A stretch of DNA of 64,000 nucleotides from NCBI RefSeq assembly GCF_000974425.1, contig NZ_CP010429.1:1364001-1428000 (forward strand), written 5' to 3'. The position numbers were made by a program, and so were the translations under genes. Positions 34,055 through 43,490 of the stretch are shown one piece after another. The notes beneath the pieces are model-generated. The model was not told the DNA's origin. It saw only the letters and a program-made list of their open reading frames with translations, and ran no database searches. Each line of letters opens with the position of its first letter. Positions within the stretch are counted from its first letter, which is position 1. Source of the stretch: Spirosoma radiotolerans. GTDB taxonomy: Bacteria; Bacteroidota; Bacteroidia; Cytophagales; Spirosomataceae.

Positions 34055-35512
34055 ATGAAATATAGTCTATGGATCATTGGTTCGCTAATACTTGGTGCGG
34101 CCAGTCTACTTTCGGTAAACCAGAAAGCCCAGCGCCCAAACATTTTATTCATTCTGGCCGACGACTGGAGTTACCCTTATGCCAGCATTTACGGCGACCA
34201 GACTATTCGGACGCCTAACCTGACCAAACTGGCGCAGCATGGCACCGTTTTTACGAATGCTTATTGTGCGTCGCCGTCCTGCACACCGTCGCGGGCGGCC
34301 ATCCTGACGGGTCGCTACCCGCATAATCTCGGTGAAGGCGTTAACCTGTGCGGACGACTCGACCACCGTGTCCCGACCTATGTGCAACTACTGGAAAAAG
34401 AAGGCTATGCAGTTGCCTTCGATCGAAAAGGGTGGGCTCCCGGCGATTTTCGTAAAATGGGATATACGGAAAATCCAGCCGGAAAAACGGCTGAGTTCAA
34501 CGCGTTTATCGATAAGCTTCCTGCTAATCAGCCGTTCTTTTTCTGGTTTGGTACCAATGATCCGCACCGCCCGTTTGATCTGGATGCGGGTAAGAAGTCG
34601 GGTATTGATCCGCAGAAGATTCGGTTGCCTGCGTTTCTGCCGGATGTACCTGACGTCCGGGGCGATGTGGCCGATTACCTGTCTGAGGTAGAACGCCTGG
34701 ATAGGGAAATTGGCGATTTACTTCAAAAGCTTGAACGCTCAGGGCAGCTGGAAAACACAATTATTGTGGTGGCCTCTGACAACGGAATGCCCTTTCCTCA
34801 TGCCAAGGCTAATCTGTATGATTATGGTACGCGCGTTCCGTTGCTGGTAAGTTCTTTTTCGAAAAAAGATCTCCGGCCGAAGCGAAACGATTCATTTGTG
34901 AACCTGATCGATTTAATGCCCACGTTTCTGGATTGGGCCGGCGTGAAACAACGACCCGAACTGGATGGTATGAGCTTAGTTCCTGTGTTGAGCGGGCAGA
35001 AAACGAGCCACCGGACTGAGGTATTTCTGGAACGGGAGCGCCATTGTTTGTGCCGCCCCGAATTCAACTATGGCGCTGGCTACCCGATGCGGGCGATACG
35101 AACCAAAGACTATCTCTACATCCGTAATTTTCGCCCGAGCCGTATGCCCGCCGGTGACGAAACCATCCCGAATACACCATCTGTTTTTGGTGATGTGGAT
35201 GGTGGTCCTACGAAAGTGTACATGATGGACCATCGGCGGGAAGGGCCTGTGAAAAATCTGTTTGCCCTGGGTTTTGGCAAGCGCCCCGATGAAGAGTTTT
35301 ATGTGTTGAAGAATGATCCATACAATATCCGCAATCGGGTGAATGAAGCCGCTTATACGTCCACAATTAGGCAATTACGAAATCGGCTTGATCAGTGGAT
35401 GCAGCAGGAAAACGATCCGCGTCGGCAGGGTGGTGGCGATCAGATCGATAAATATGAATCGACAACACGGGCCTGGATAACCAAAACGGGTATTATTTTC
35501 TTGGATGAATAA
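34055..35512 (+). CDS. Secreted sulfatase (heparan N-sulfatase-like)
   Basis: A 485-residue sulfatase with a signal peptide. The formylglycine motif is C76-T-P-S-R80 in SCTPSRAAILTGR. Metal ligands are in FILADDWSYP (D36-D37) and ASDNGMPFPHAK. The pattern YCASPSCTPSR and the tail DPYNIRNRVN match the N-sulfoglucosamine (SGSH/heparan N-sulfatase) subgroup, which removes N-linked sulfate. It follows the GRP-type transporter by 48 bp on the same strand. Unlike the sulfatase at 12652, it is not near a SusCD pair. Confidence 0.9.
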   Translation: MKYSLWIIGSLILGAASLLSVNQKAQRPNILFILADDWSYPYASIYGDQTIRTPNLTKLAQHGTVFTNAYCASPSCTPSRAAILTGRYPHNLGEGVNLCGRLDHRVPTYVQLLEKEGYAVAFDRKGWAPGDFRKMGYTENPAGKTAEFNAFIDKLPANQPFFFWFGTNDPHRPFDLDAGKKSGIDPQKIRLPAFLPDVPDVRGDVADYLSEVERLDREIGDLLQKLERSGQLENTIIVVASDNGMPFPHAKANLYDYGTRVPLLVSSFSKKDLRPKRNDSFVNLIDLMPTFLDWAGVKQRPELDGMSLVPVLSGQKTSHRTEVFLERERHCLCRPEFNYGAGYPMRAIRTKDYLYIRNFRPSRMPAGDETIPNTPSVFGDVDGGPTKVYMMDHRREGPVKNLFALGFGKRPDEEFYVLKNDPYNIRNRVNEAAYTSTIRQLRNRLDQWMQQENDPRRQGGGDQIDKYESTTRAWITKTGIIFLDE

Positions 35513-35713
35513 CGGTTACTGCAACAGAACGAGGGGAAGTCGTGTATAGGGTAAAGGCGGCTGCTGCTCGTAAAAAACGCTGGCGCGATAAAAAACCTCA
35601 GCGAAAGCAACTGTTGACTCGTAGAACAGCTCCTGGATAAAATGGCCATCTTTGCGCCGTAAGAAGTCTACTCGTAGCAAAACCAATTAACAAGTACCCA
35701 ATTTTATTTCCTT

Positions 35714-36388
35714 ATGCGTAAGTTATTCGCTCTTTTGTTCGTACTGGTATCGTTTGCCGCAAGTGCTCAAACCGCTCAACCTGACACGCTGACCAAAGCC
35801 AAACCACCCGTTAAGTCGACTAAGCCTGCCAAACCATTTAAAGTGAGCATTGCCGGGGGCTATGCCGCCCCTGCCAATGTACCGGGCAATACAAATGCCG
35901 ATCTTAGTAAGGCCGGGTTTGTCTACAGCCTTGAGCCGCAATATGAGCTATCCAGAAATCTGGAAGTTGGCGTTCGCTTGGAGCAGGCCCTTATCCAGCG
36001 TCCGGAGGTTCTCGACAACAACATCTCTCTGGCTACGAAGGCAAAATCTATTCTGTCCGCGTCTTTAACGGCAAATTACGTTCTCAATACAAGTACAGGT
36101 CTAAAGCCTTATGTAGGCCTTGGTGCAGGTTTTTACTATGCCCAATCCAGCCAGCAGTCCTACCAATTATCAGGCACCAGCTCTGTTGTATCGTACCCGT
36201 TACCAGCGACCACAGCTTTTGGTGGACTAGGTAGAATAGGCGTTAAATACGGGATTGTACACGTTGAAGCGAACTACAACTTAATCAGCGATACCAACAT
36301 CACTAACGCGGCCAGCCGGCTCACGTTAACGGCTAATAACTCCTACTTCAGCGTTAAAGCGGGCATCACCATCGGCGGTTCCCGCTAA
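35714..36388 (+). CDS. Outer-membrane beta-barrel protein, OmpA/OmpW-like size
   Basis: A 224-residue protein with a signal peptide (FALLFVLVSFAASAQ). A short Pro/Lys-rich linker (about 20-43) precedes eight amphipathic strands such as VSIAGGYAAPANVPG, YELSRNLEVGVRLEQAL and LKPYVGLGAGFYYAQS. It ends with SVKAGITIGGSR. This matches the porin_OmpL/OMP_b-brl group of small barrels. The role is unknown. Confidence 0.85.
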   Translation: MRKLFALLFVLVSFAASAQTAQPDTLTKAKPPVKSTKPAKPFKVSIAGGYAAPANVPGNTNADLSKAGFVYSLEPQYELSRNLEVGVRLEQALIQRPEVLDNNISLATKAKSILSASLTANYVLNTSTGLKPYVGLGAGFYYAQSSQQSYQLSGTSSVVSYPLPATTAFGGLGRIGVKYGIVHVEANYNLISDTNITNAASRLTLTANNSYFSVKAGITIGGSR

Positions 36389-36441
36389 ACGGATGATTTG
36401 TCTGGATCTAGGTAGCCCCAGTTTTATTGATTTAACGTAAA

Positions 36442-36454
36442 TAAGCGCCGAATC
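36442..36454. repeat. 13-bp copy of the outer arm of the 22955 palindrome
   Basis: TAAGCGCCGAATC is identical to positions 22955-22967 and lies 5 bp before the stop end of a leftward gene, again at a convergent junction. The partner arm is absent here, so no stem forms. Confidence 0.5.
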
Positions 36455-36458
36455 AGCC

Positions 36459-37643
36459 TTACTGATCCATCAAGAGTAAAAACTGTTCGGCTGCGTGCCA
36501 GGTGTGTGGGAAAGCAATTTTTTTCTTGATCAGGTCCTTGTCAAGCACCGTTAAGCCGGGGTAGTGGGCGTCGCTGGCTTGCTGTTCCCAGCTTAACGGA
36601 TAGTCAATTGTACCGACCATGCCGTGTTTCTCGGTATAGAAGTGGTCTTCTGCCCAGACCAGACACGGGTAATTCTGGTTTAAGTTCTCGGCAAATTTCT
36701 TGCCCGCTACATGTTCATGCGTGTAGGCCCACCAGAACAACGACGAGTAGCTGTCGTACTGTCTGGGAATATGATATGGGTCGGGTAAGTTGAGCGACTT
36801 GAGGCCGTATTTGAGCCATTTGGTCTGATAAACAGGGTGGTCGGCATAATCGGACTTGCCCATAATATAATCTTCTTTTTCAAAGCGCTTCACTGAATCC
36901 AGCGCCATTTGTACCACCGGGTGCGTTCTATCGGATACCAGGGAAACCAGAAACAGCACCTCGCCCGGATTATCAGCCTCTGCTGTGCCGTGGTTGTTCC
37001 GGTCAAACGGGTCGCGGATGGCCATGATCCAGTCCTGAATCAGGGAGAGGTTATTGGTCTGTCGCAACACCATCGCCATCAGGGCAGCGTCGCGGTATGA
37101 GGGTTTTTGATAAACCAGAAAATTGGGCACCGGCCGGCCATGAATGACATTGATAAGAATTTCCTGATGTAATACCCGCAGCACTGAACCAAACCGGTTG
37201 GTCGAGAAGAGCGGTAGGTTCAACCGACTGCGCGTACCGGGAATTAGTTTGGGGCGCTTGTTTGACTGCAGAAGCCATACGCCCGCTTCATCTTCCAGAA
37301 TCTGAATCGTTTGACCGTCGGTCAGCACCAGGTGAACCAGATAAGCTGGCGGGACAATGATTTCCTGCTTCACCTTCCACTGCTCCTCAATATTGCCGGT
37401 CAGGGCATTCAGTAGTCGCCCGTTGCGGTAAATCAGCTTAAGCCGATCGCCCATTCCGAACAAAAAAAAGTTTAGATTAGGGAGTTCGTGGTGGTTCGGA
37501 CGCTGCTGCCGAAGTAATGCCAGTTGCTGGCGGTAGGCGTCTAATTCGCCCGTTGGGTTTGCATGCAGACTGGGCGGCACTGGTTTCTGCGCCGAAGCGG
37601 ATACCGTCAGAAAGAAGAAAAGCAGATAGGTTTTGGCTAACAT
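36459..37643 (-). CDS. Secreted protein of unknown function (394 aa)
   Basis: A signal peptide (YLLFFFLTVSASAQ) is followed by a region with beta-type character (about 60-140: YRNGRLLNALTGNIEEQWKV) and then an all-helical body (about 170-394) with conserved-looking aromatic and acidic residues (NNHGTAEADNPGEVLFLVSL, YDSYSSLFWWAYTHEH). The helical part could be an (alpha/alpha) toroid as in glycan-processing enzymes, but I do not recognise a family. It stands alone on its strand. Confidence 0.7.
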   Translation of the reverse strand: MLAKTYLLFFFLTVSASAQKPVPPSLHANPTGELDAYRQQLALLRQQRPNHHELPNLNFFLFGMGDRLKLIYRNGRLLNALTGNIEEQWKVKQEIIVPPAYLVHLVLTDGQTIQILEDEAGVWLLQSNKRPKLIPGTRSRLNLPLFSTNRFGSVLRVLHQEILINVIHGRPVPNFLVYQKPSYRDAALMAMVLRQTNNLSLIQDWIMAIRDPFDRNNHGTAEADNPGEVLFLVSLVSDRTHPVVQMALDSVKRFEKEDYIMGKSDYADHPVYQTKWLKYGLKSLNLPDPYHIPRQYDSYSSLFWWAYTHEHVAGKKFAENLNQNYPCLVWAEDHFYTEKHGMVGTIDYPLSWEQQASDAHYPGLTVLDKDLIKKKIAFPHTWHAAEQFLLLMDQ

Positions 37644-37972
37644 CAGTGCGCTCGTTTACCATAAAATCCAATGGACGCAAAGCGATTAGGAACGCGGTTG
37701 CCATTCACTATATCTTTGTTCGCCCCATAGCCTCTATGTCGGTGGAACTATACATCCTTAACTACTTTGCGTATTTAGTTAAATAAATGCGTTTCTGGAT
37801 AAACATTTACGAGTTGTATCGTTTTTATTTAGACACTATCTGATATAAATGGGTAGAATAGCTATGCCCTATAAACAACACGTATGATTATAGTGTAATT
37901 TAGTGTTAACAATTCTGCGTTTTCGTTTGACTGCCCTGTCGATTACGTGCTATAGCAACGGGCTGTTCTTCA
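37644..37972. other. Upstream region of the phytochrome operon
   Basis: A 329-bp gene-free stretch. It contains a -7 box TATCTTTG (37711-37718, annotated) and, 19 bp further on, a 16-codon frame (ATG 37737, MSVELYILNYFAYLVK). The rest is AT-rich with no other box or hairpin that I can support. Confidence 0.5.
37711..37718 (+). promoter_or_regulatory. Bacteroidetes -7 box TATCTTTG upstream of the phytochrome operon
   Basis: Exact match to TAnnTTTG. It would give a leader of about 250 nt before the phytochrome gene, with a 16-codon frame inside. No TTTG is visible at -33, so its use is uncertain. Confidence 0.4.
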
Positions 37973-40213
37973 ATGATTCCATCAACGATTGATCTTATAA
38001 ATTGCGAGCAGGAGCCAATCCACATACTTGGTCATATTCAGTCTTACGGCTACCTGATCGCTATTGAGCCCGATACCTACTCGGTTGTTCATGCCAGCGA
38101 CAACATTGTCGATCTGGTTGGTACCGACGCTGCCCAACTGCTGGGCCAGTCAATAGATAAGGTATTGGTTGGTACGCATCTACCCATCAGCACCCTAACT
38201 GAAATTCTGAACGTAGGCCAGCGAAATGATTCGTGGGAAACCATGAATCCACACCGCTTAATCCTGAACGGGAAAGTCTGGAACCTGATTGTTCACCAGC
38301 ATAAAGGACTCGTTATACTGGAGTGGGAGCCGATAGGTAACGATCAGAACCAGCTAATCAACCAGCAGTTGATTTCGCAGGCACTCACAGAAGTACAATC
38401 CAGTCGTACGCTGGATGAATTGCTTCAGAATACCGCTCGTCGGGTTAAAACGATTATCGGTTTCGACCGTGTCATGGTCTACCAATTCGGAGATGACTGG
38501 CATGGGCAGGTTGTCGCTGAAGAAAAGGAAGACGATCTGGAGCCTTTCCTGGGATTGCATTACCCGGCGTCGGATATTCCGAAGCAGGCCAGAGAGTTGT
38601 ATAAAGTCAATCTAGTCCGGCTAATTGCCGATGCAGGCAGCGTGCCGTCGCCTATTCTGTCCAAGCCTGGCTGGCCCGCCAGCCAGCCGCTCGACTTAAC
38701 GCATTCGGTCCTTCGGGCCGTATCGCCGGTACATATTGAGTACCTCAAAAACATGGGTGTGCAGGCATCCATGAGTATGTCGCTCCTCTATCGGGGCGAG
38801 CTATGGGGGCTCATTTCGTGCCATAACCGCACGCCACATTTTGTGGATTACCAGGCCCGGCAGGCCGCCAAGTTTGTTAGCCAACTGCTATCGGCGGCCC
38901 TGGAGTTTCGGAAAGATAAAGAAGACCTGACGAACCTGCAGCAATATCAGCAAACAGGCCGGGAGTTGCACCAACAGTTGCTTCTTAACGATGATGTGGT
39001 ACGGGCACTCACCAAACTGCCCATAACGGCCCTGGATATTACGGGGGCTACCGGAGCGGCACTCATCTTCAACAACAAAATACATCAGCTCGGCAAAACG
39101 CCCGACGATAAACAAATTCGGGCCTTGGCCGACTGGATGGGCACAACCGGCACCGAATCATTTCTGCAAACCAACCAACTGCCAGTGCTGTATCCACCTG
39201 CCGAAGCGTTCCGCGCCGTAGGAGCCGGGCTGTTGAGCATTGTGCTGTCGCGCGAATTGAACGAATACCTGTTCTGGTTCAAGCCCGAGCGCGTTGAGCA
39301 GGTTACCTGGGCTGGCAACCCCGACAAGCCCGTTACCGTCAATGAGGAGGGGCAACGCCGACTTAGCCCGCGTAAAAGCTTTGCTGCCTGGACTGAAATT
39401 GTACGTAACACGTCTGAACCGTGGAGCGAAGCGGAACTGTCTGTTGTGGTGAAGCTACGGGAAGATATTTTGCAGATCGTAACCCGGCAGGCCAATGAAA
39501 TTCGCCTGCTCAATCAGCGGCTGCAAGTGGCTTACGAAGAATTGGATGCCTTCAGCTATACCGTATCGCACGATTTGCGTACGCCCTTGTCGTCTATCCG
39601 GTGCTATGCCGAAATCCTGCTCGAAGAATATGGCGAAGATTTTTCGCCCGATGCACAGGCGCTGTTTCAGAAAGTCATCGATTCCACCGATCGGATGCGC
39701 CGACTGATTCGCCACATTCTGTTTTACTCACGAATGGGCCGTTCCGAACTGGATACGCAACCGATCGATATGCGGCAGTTGCTGAATGGTATCCGGGAGG
39801 AAATTCTGGTCACGTCGAAAGATCGTTCGCTACGCATCGACATCGGCGATACGCCCCCGATCATGGCTGACCCGACGATGGCTTTGCAATTGTTTACCAA
39901 TCTGATTAGCAACGCGGCTAAATACACGCAACTGGCTGTCGAAGGATGGGTGCAGATAAAGGGTACGCAAACCGACAGCGAAGTCATTTATTCTATTGAA
40001 GACAACGGGATTGGCTTCGATATGAAGCAGGCGGGTAAAATGTTTGACTTGTTCAAACGGCTGGAAAATGCCCGTACCTTCGAAGGTTCCGGGGTCGGGC
40101 TGGCTATTGTCAAGCGGATCATCAACCGGCATCAGGGGAAGGTCTGGTTTCACAGCGAGCCAAACCAAGGCACTACGTTTTTTGTTTCGTTTCCAGTCAA
40201 CCCTACTAAATAA
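37973..40213 (+). CDS. bphP: Bacteriophytochrome histidine kinase
   Basis: A 746-residue red/far-red light sensor. Order: PAS (1-105) with biliverdin-binding C11 in LINCEQEPIHILGHIQ; GAF (about 135-305) with PASDIP (D201), SPVHIEYLKNMG and SCHNRTP; PHY (about 310-490) with the tongue motif SPRKSFAAW; HisKA with H533 in VSHDLRTPLSS; HATPase (about 615-746, EDNGIGFD, GSGVGLAIVKRI). All residues for chromophore and catalysis are present. The response regulator gene starts 6 bp after the stop, and a heme oxygenase follows, making the full light-input module. Confidence 0.97.
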   Translation: MIPSTIDLINCEQEPIHILGHIQSYGYLIAIEPDTYSVVHASDNIVDLVGTDAAQLLGQSIDKVLVGTHLPISTLTEILNVGQRNDSWETMNPHRLILNGKVWNLIVHQHKGLVILEWEPIGNDQNQLINQQLISQALTEVQSSRTLDELLQNTARRVKTIIGFDRVMVYQFGDDWHGQVVAEEKEDDLEPFLGLHYPASDIPKQARELYKVNLVRLIADAGSVPSPILSKPGWPASQPLDLTHSVLRAVSPVHIEYLKNMGVQASMSMSLLYRGELWGLISCHNRTPHFVDYQARQAAKFVSQLLSAALEFRKDKEDLTNLQQYQQTGRELHQQLLLNDDVVRALTKLPITALDITGATGAALIFNNKIHQLGKTPDDKQIRALADWMGTTGTESFLQTNQLPVLYPPAEAFRAVGAGLLSIVLSRELNEYLFWFKPERVEQVTWAGNPDKPVTVNEEGQRRLSPRKSFAAWTEIVRNTSEPWSEAELSVVVKLREDILQIVTRQANEIRLLNQRLQVAYEELDAFSYTVSHDLRTPLSSIRCYAEILLEEYGEDFSPDAQALFQKVIDSTDRMRRLIRHILFYSRMGRSELDTQPIDMRQLLNGIREEILVTSKDRSLRIDIGDTPPIMADPTMALQLFTNLISNAAKYTQLAVEGWVQIKGTQTDSEVIYSIEDNGIGFDMKQAGKMFDLFKRLENARTFEGSGVGLAIVKRIINRHQGKVWFHSEPNQGTTFFVSFPVNPTK

Positions 40214-40219
40214 CAGCTC

Positions 40220-40651
40220 ATGGTGGATGTACTGTATGTTGAAGATAATCCGAACGACGCGGATATATTCAGCCGTCTGATACGGAAACTAAACCGGCCC
40301 ATCACCTACACCGTTATCAGCAGTGGATCAGAAGCCATTGAGTATTTGACGGGCAAAGGGCGGTATGAGCAGCAGAGGACTGTTTTACCCAAACTCGTAT
40401 TGATGGACCTAAACCTGGATGGGGTCAGTGGGTTTGACGTCGTTGAACAAGCGCGGGCACTCGAACGAACGCGCCACATACCTATCGTTGCGTTTAGCAC
40501 ATCCGACAACCCAAATGATATTAAATCAGCGTACGACGCGGGTATCAATGCGTATGTTGTGAAACCCGGAAGCTACCAGGAAACGGGCGACGTGCTCGAA
40601 AAACTGTGTGATTTTTGGCTGGGAAATAATACTCGAACCGATTATAAATGA
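40220..40651 (+). CDS. Single-domain response regulator (Rcp1-like)
   Basis: A 143-residue receiver domain without an output domain. Acidic D9, phosphoacceptor D63 in LVLMDLNLDG, S/T in AFSTSDNP and K in AYVVKPGS are all in place. It starts 6 bp after bphP and overlaps the heme oxygenase start by four bases (ATGA). As with cyanobacterial Rcp1 next to Cph1, it probably takes phosphate from the phytochrome and acts through protein contact rather than DNA binding. Confidence 0.95.
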   Translation: MVDVLYVEDNPNDADIFSRLIRKLNRPITYTVISSGSEAIEYLTGKGRYEQQRTVLPKLVLMDLNLDGVSGFDVVEQARALERTRHIPIVAFSTSDNPNDIKSAYDAGINAYVVKPGSYQETGDVLEKLCDFWLGNNTRTDYK

Positions 40652-41241
40652 CGAATTTACTGGAGCGACTGAGGCAGGAAACCCGGCCCTTGCATGAGCA
40701 GACTGAGCAACTTTTTTATACAAAAGCGCTGAAAAATGGGACGCTCTCAGTTGCCGAATACAGCCACCTCTTACAAACTCATCTGGTTTTTCATCAGGCG
40801 CTGGAAAGCGCCATTGATCGTAATGAAGAATTTTTTCGCGATTACGAACCGGAAGTTCGTCGGAAAACACCCTGGCTGCTGGCCGATCTGGCCCACCTCC
40901 CGCAAGCACTGCCCGTACCGATGCCCGAACTTTTTGCAGACTGGTCGCCCGTTTCGTTGTTGGGCGCTGCTTACGTAGGCGAAGGCTCTATGCTGGGCGG
41001 ATCGGTAATCGGACGAATGTTGCAGCAAAATGAAGCGATCAAACCCTTAGTGGCTCAGGGGCGATTTTACCAGGGGTATGGTTCGGCTTTAGGGAACAAT
41101 TGGAAGAAGTTCGGCGCTTTCCTGACTCAACAGGGTACCCCCTACGCCGATGCCGTGGTGGCTGCGGCTGACGAAACATTCAGCGTCTATCAATCCATTT
41201 TTCTGGCGAACAGGGCAGCGGTATTGAGCCGGGTTGTTTAA
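40648..41241 (+). CDS. bphO: Heme oxygenase (biliverdin-forming)
   Basis: A 197-residue heme oxygenase that opens heme to biliverdin, CO and iron. The proximal His is H16 in RPLHEQTEQLF, and the distal helix has YVGEGSMLGGSVIGRML (Gly-rich). Length and fold fit the HemO/BphO family. Its start overlaps the response-regulator stop by 4 bp, so it is translationally coupled. It supplies the chromophore of the phytochrome from heme. Confidence 0.95.
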   Translation: MTNLLERLRQETRPLHEQTEQLFYTKALKNGTLSVAEYSHLLQTHLVFHQALESAIDRNEEFFRDYEPEVRRKTPWLLADLAHLPQALPVPMPELFADWSPVSLLGAAYVGEGSMLGGSVIGRMLQQNEAIKPLVAQGRFYQGYGSALGNNWKKFGAFLTQQGTPYADAVVAAADETFSVYQSIFLANRAAVLSRVV

Positions 41242-41305
41242 TTGACGTGAGTGGTAAGTGTTCGCTTTTGTCATCCCAACACCTGCTGACTATCCATTCC
41301 GTACG

Positions 41306-43336
41306 TTAACCAACAATAACTGGCAGGAAGACTTTAAACGTTGAGCCCAGCCCGTCCTGACTGCTTACGTCAATGGCCCCTCCATGACTTTCGGCTACCC
41401 GCTGGCAAATAGCCAGGCCAATACCGGTACCGCTGTAGGTCGCCGGATTGTGCAGCCGCTGGAATGGCGTGAAAATGCGGTCTTTGTAGCGCTCATCGAA
41501 CCCAATGCCATTGTCGGCGACCGTAATCAGCCAGAACGGCTGTTCGGCCTGATCGGCTAGTCGTGGAGGAAGCTCATCGGGGGCTGCCGGACGAGAACGA
41601 ATCTGGATGAGCGGCAGTACATCGGACCGGCCAAACTTGAGCGCATTGGTAATCAAATTTTGGAAAAGCTGGCGCAGCCGCGATACATTGCCGTAGACGC
41701 TGGGGAGCGAGGAGAAATCGACAGTGGCGTGCTTCTCGGCAATGGTCATTTCCAGATCGGTTGTGACATCCTGCAGCACATCGGTAAGCGAAATAACCGT
41801 AAAGGAGTCTCGTTGCGTACTAAGCTGAGAGTACAACAGCAAGTCTTTAATGAGCAGTTGCATTCGCTGGGCCGATTTTTGAATCCGCCGGACCATATCA
41901 CGCTCGCCATCAGACAGGCTATCCATAAACTGGTTTTGCAGAATGTCGCTGAACGCCTGAATGCGTCGGAGGGGCTCCTGCAGGTCGTGCGACGCGATAT
42001 GGGCAAACTGCTGGAGACTTTCATTGGAGCGATGAAGCTCTTCGTTGGCTTCCTCGAGCTCCTTCTCCTGTTGTTTGGCGGCTAATTCGGCCTGCTTCCG
42101 TTCGGTAATGTTGTTGTAGGTTACGACCACACCATCAGCGTCCTGTTTAACTGCCGACACTTCGAACCATCCTTCAAGACCAAACTCATCGCGATAGTAC
42201 TGGCTGCTTTGTTCTGGCTCGCCCGTTTCGACAACCCGCACATACAGATCAAAAAAACCATTTTCCTTATTGCCGGGAAAGACCGTGAGCAATTTTCGAT
42301 TAATGATTTGATCGGGTGCCATAAAATTGCTTTTTATGACCGCTGCGTTGGCGGTATCCATCATAAAATCAACGATCGTATGGGTCTCGTCACGCAGGGC
42401 GGTCATGGCAATGATGCTGTTGATCGAGGCATCCAGCGTGGTGCGTAACTGATGGGCCTGTTGCTCTAGTGTGTGCGTTTGTTCGTCAACGCGTTGTTTC
42501 AGAAGGGTTTCGGCTTCTTTGTCGGCAGTAATGTCGATGACCGTACCGACGAACTGATAAACAACGCCCTGGTCATTAAGGAACGTCTGCCCATTGGTCC
42601 GAATCCAGCGCAGCTGGCCGTCGTTTATACCGATTGTACGATACTCATAATCAAAGCGCCCCGAACTATCCGGTTGAAGAACGGCCTGAATGGCCCGGTT
42701 GGTTGCCTCCCGGTCGTCGGGATGGATTCCCTGCAAAAAAACACGGTAGTCAACAGAGGCTGATGCCGGGAGACCGAATAATTCTTTGGTCCGATCAGAC
42801 CAGATTAACTCGTCAGTCAGTGGCCGGTACTCCCAGGTGCCCATTCGGGCGGCATCAAGTGATAAGCGGAAACTGGTTTCAACGATCTGAGAGTGTAGCT
42901 CAATCTGCTTTCTATCCGTAACATCAACCAGTACGCCTGATAAAGTAATGGGCTGATTATCAGTGGAATAACTGCCACGGCCACGGGCAAGTACCCATTT
43001 TGTCTGGCCCTGGAGGCTGATGCGATACTCGGCTTCGTAAGTATTGCCCGAACGAATAGCTTCGTTAATGAGGCTCGTCACACGTTGTTGATCCTCCGGG
43101 TGAATCAACGTTGTGAACGCACGCAACGGAAGGCCGTCAACGTTGTCATGTTCATTGACACCAAACAGACGCAGAAGATTCAAATCACCGGATACTTTAT
43201 CGGTGCCGATGTCCCAGAACCAGGTAGCAATCATACCGATGCTTAGGGCGGTTTGCAACTGGTCGTATGAACGTCGAAGTAACGTTTCTTCAGTGGGTAC
43301 TAACGGTGTGGATTGAGCAGCAACGGGCTGATTCAT
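41306..43336 (-). CDS. Multi-PAS hybrid-free sensor histidine kinase
   Basis: A 676-residue protein with three or four PAS/PAC modules in a row (about 25-140, 150-280, 300-415; FWDIGTDKVSGDLNLLRLFG and YEYRTIGINDGQLRWI are typical), a coiled-coil, HisKA with H450 in HIASHDLQEPLRRIQ, and HATPase (about 545-675, DNGIGFDERYKD, YSGTGIGLAICQRV). No membrane segment is visible, so it is cytoplasmic. It has no receiver domain. It converges on the heme oxygenase gene at a 64-bp gap, so its partner could be the orphan response regulator next door. Confidence 0.93.
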   Translation of the reverse strand: MNQPVAAQSTPLVPTEETLLRRSYDQLQTALSIGMIATWFWDIGTDKVSGDLNLLRLFGVNEHDNVDGLPLRAFTTLIHPEDQQRVTSLINEAIRSGNTYEAEYRISLQGQTKWVLARGRGSYSTDNQPITLSGVLVDVTDRKQIELHSQIVETSFRLSLDAARMGTWEYRPLTDELIWSDRTKELFGLPASASVDYRVFLQGIHPDDREATNRAIQAVLQPDSSGRFDYEYRTIGINDGQLRWIRTNGQTFLNDQGVVYQFVGTVIDITADKEAETLLKQRVDEQTHTLEQQAHQLRTTLDASINSIIAMTALRDETHTIVDFMMDTANAAVIKSNFMAPDQIINRKLLTVFPGNKENGFFDLYVRVVETGEPEQSSQYYRDEFGLEGWFEVSAVKQDADGVVVTYNNITERKQAELAAKQQEKELEEANEELHRSNESLQQFAHIASHDLQEPLRRIQAFSDILQNQFMDSLSDGERDMVRRIQKSAQRMQLLIKDLLLYSQLSTQRDSFTVISLTDVLQDVTTDLEMTIAEKHATVDFSSLPSVYGNVSRLRQLFQNLITNALKFGRSDVLPLIQIRSRPAAPDELPPRLADQAEQPFWLITVADNGIGFDERYKDRIFTPFQRLHNPATYSGTGIGLAICQRVAESHGGAIDVSSQDGLGSTFKVFLPVIVG

Positions 43337-43430
43337 GCGTTAAGACTAGCAAAAGAGGGGTGCCAACGCCCTGTTAACGATGCTATAGCGGAGGCCTGCT
43401 TTTTGCGTAAGGTAAATAGTAGTTCTCTTA

Positions 43431-43471
43431 CTAAAACAATAATAAAGCCAAAGAGGTTAAAATTGTTTTAG
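43431..43471 (-). terminator. AT-rich hairpin after the iron-permease-family gene
   Basis: CTAAAACAAT (43431-43440) pairs with ATTGTTTTAG (43462-43471), 20 bp after the stop codon at 43491. Arms are 10 bp and perfect, but AT-rich and without a following T-tract. Confidence 0.4.
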
Positions 43472-43490
43472 AAAGGGGTAAACTACCAGT

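Noticed and set aside
41660..42085. 141-codon frame antisense to the multi-PAS kinase
   Set aside because: It overlaps the conserved HisKA region of the opposite gene and lacks its own features.
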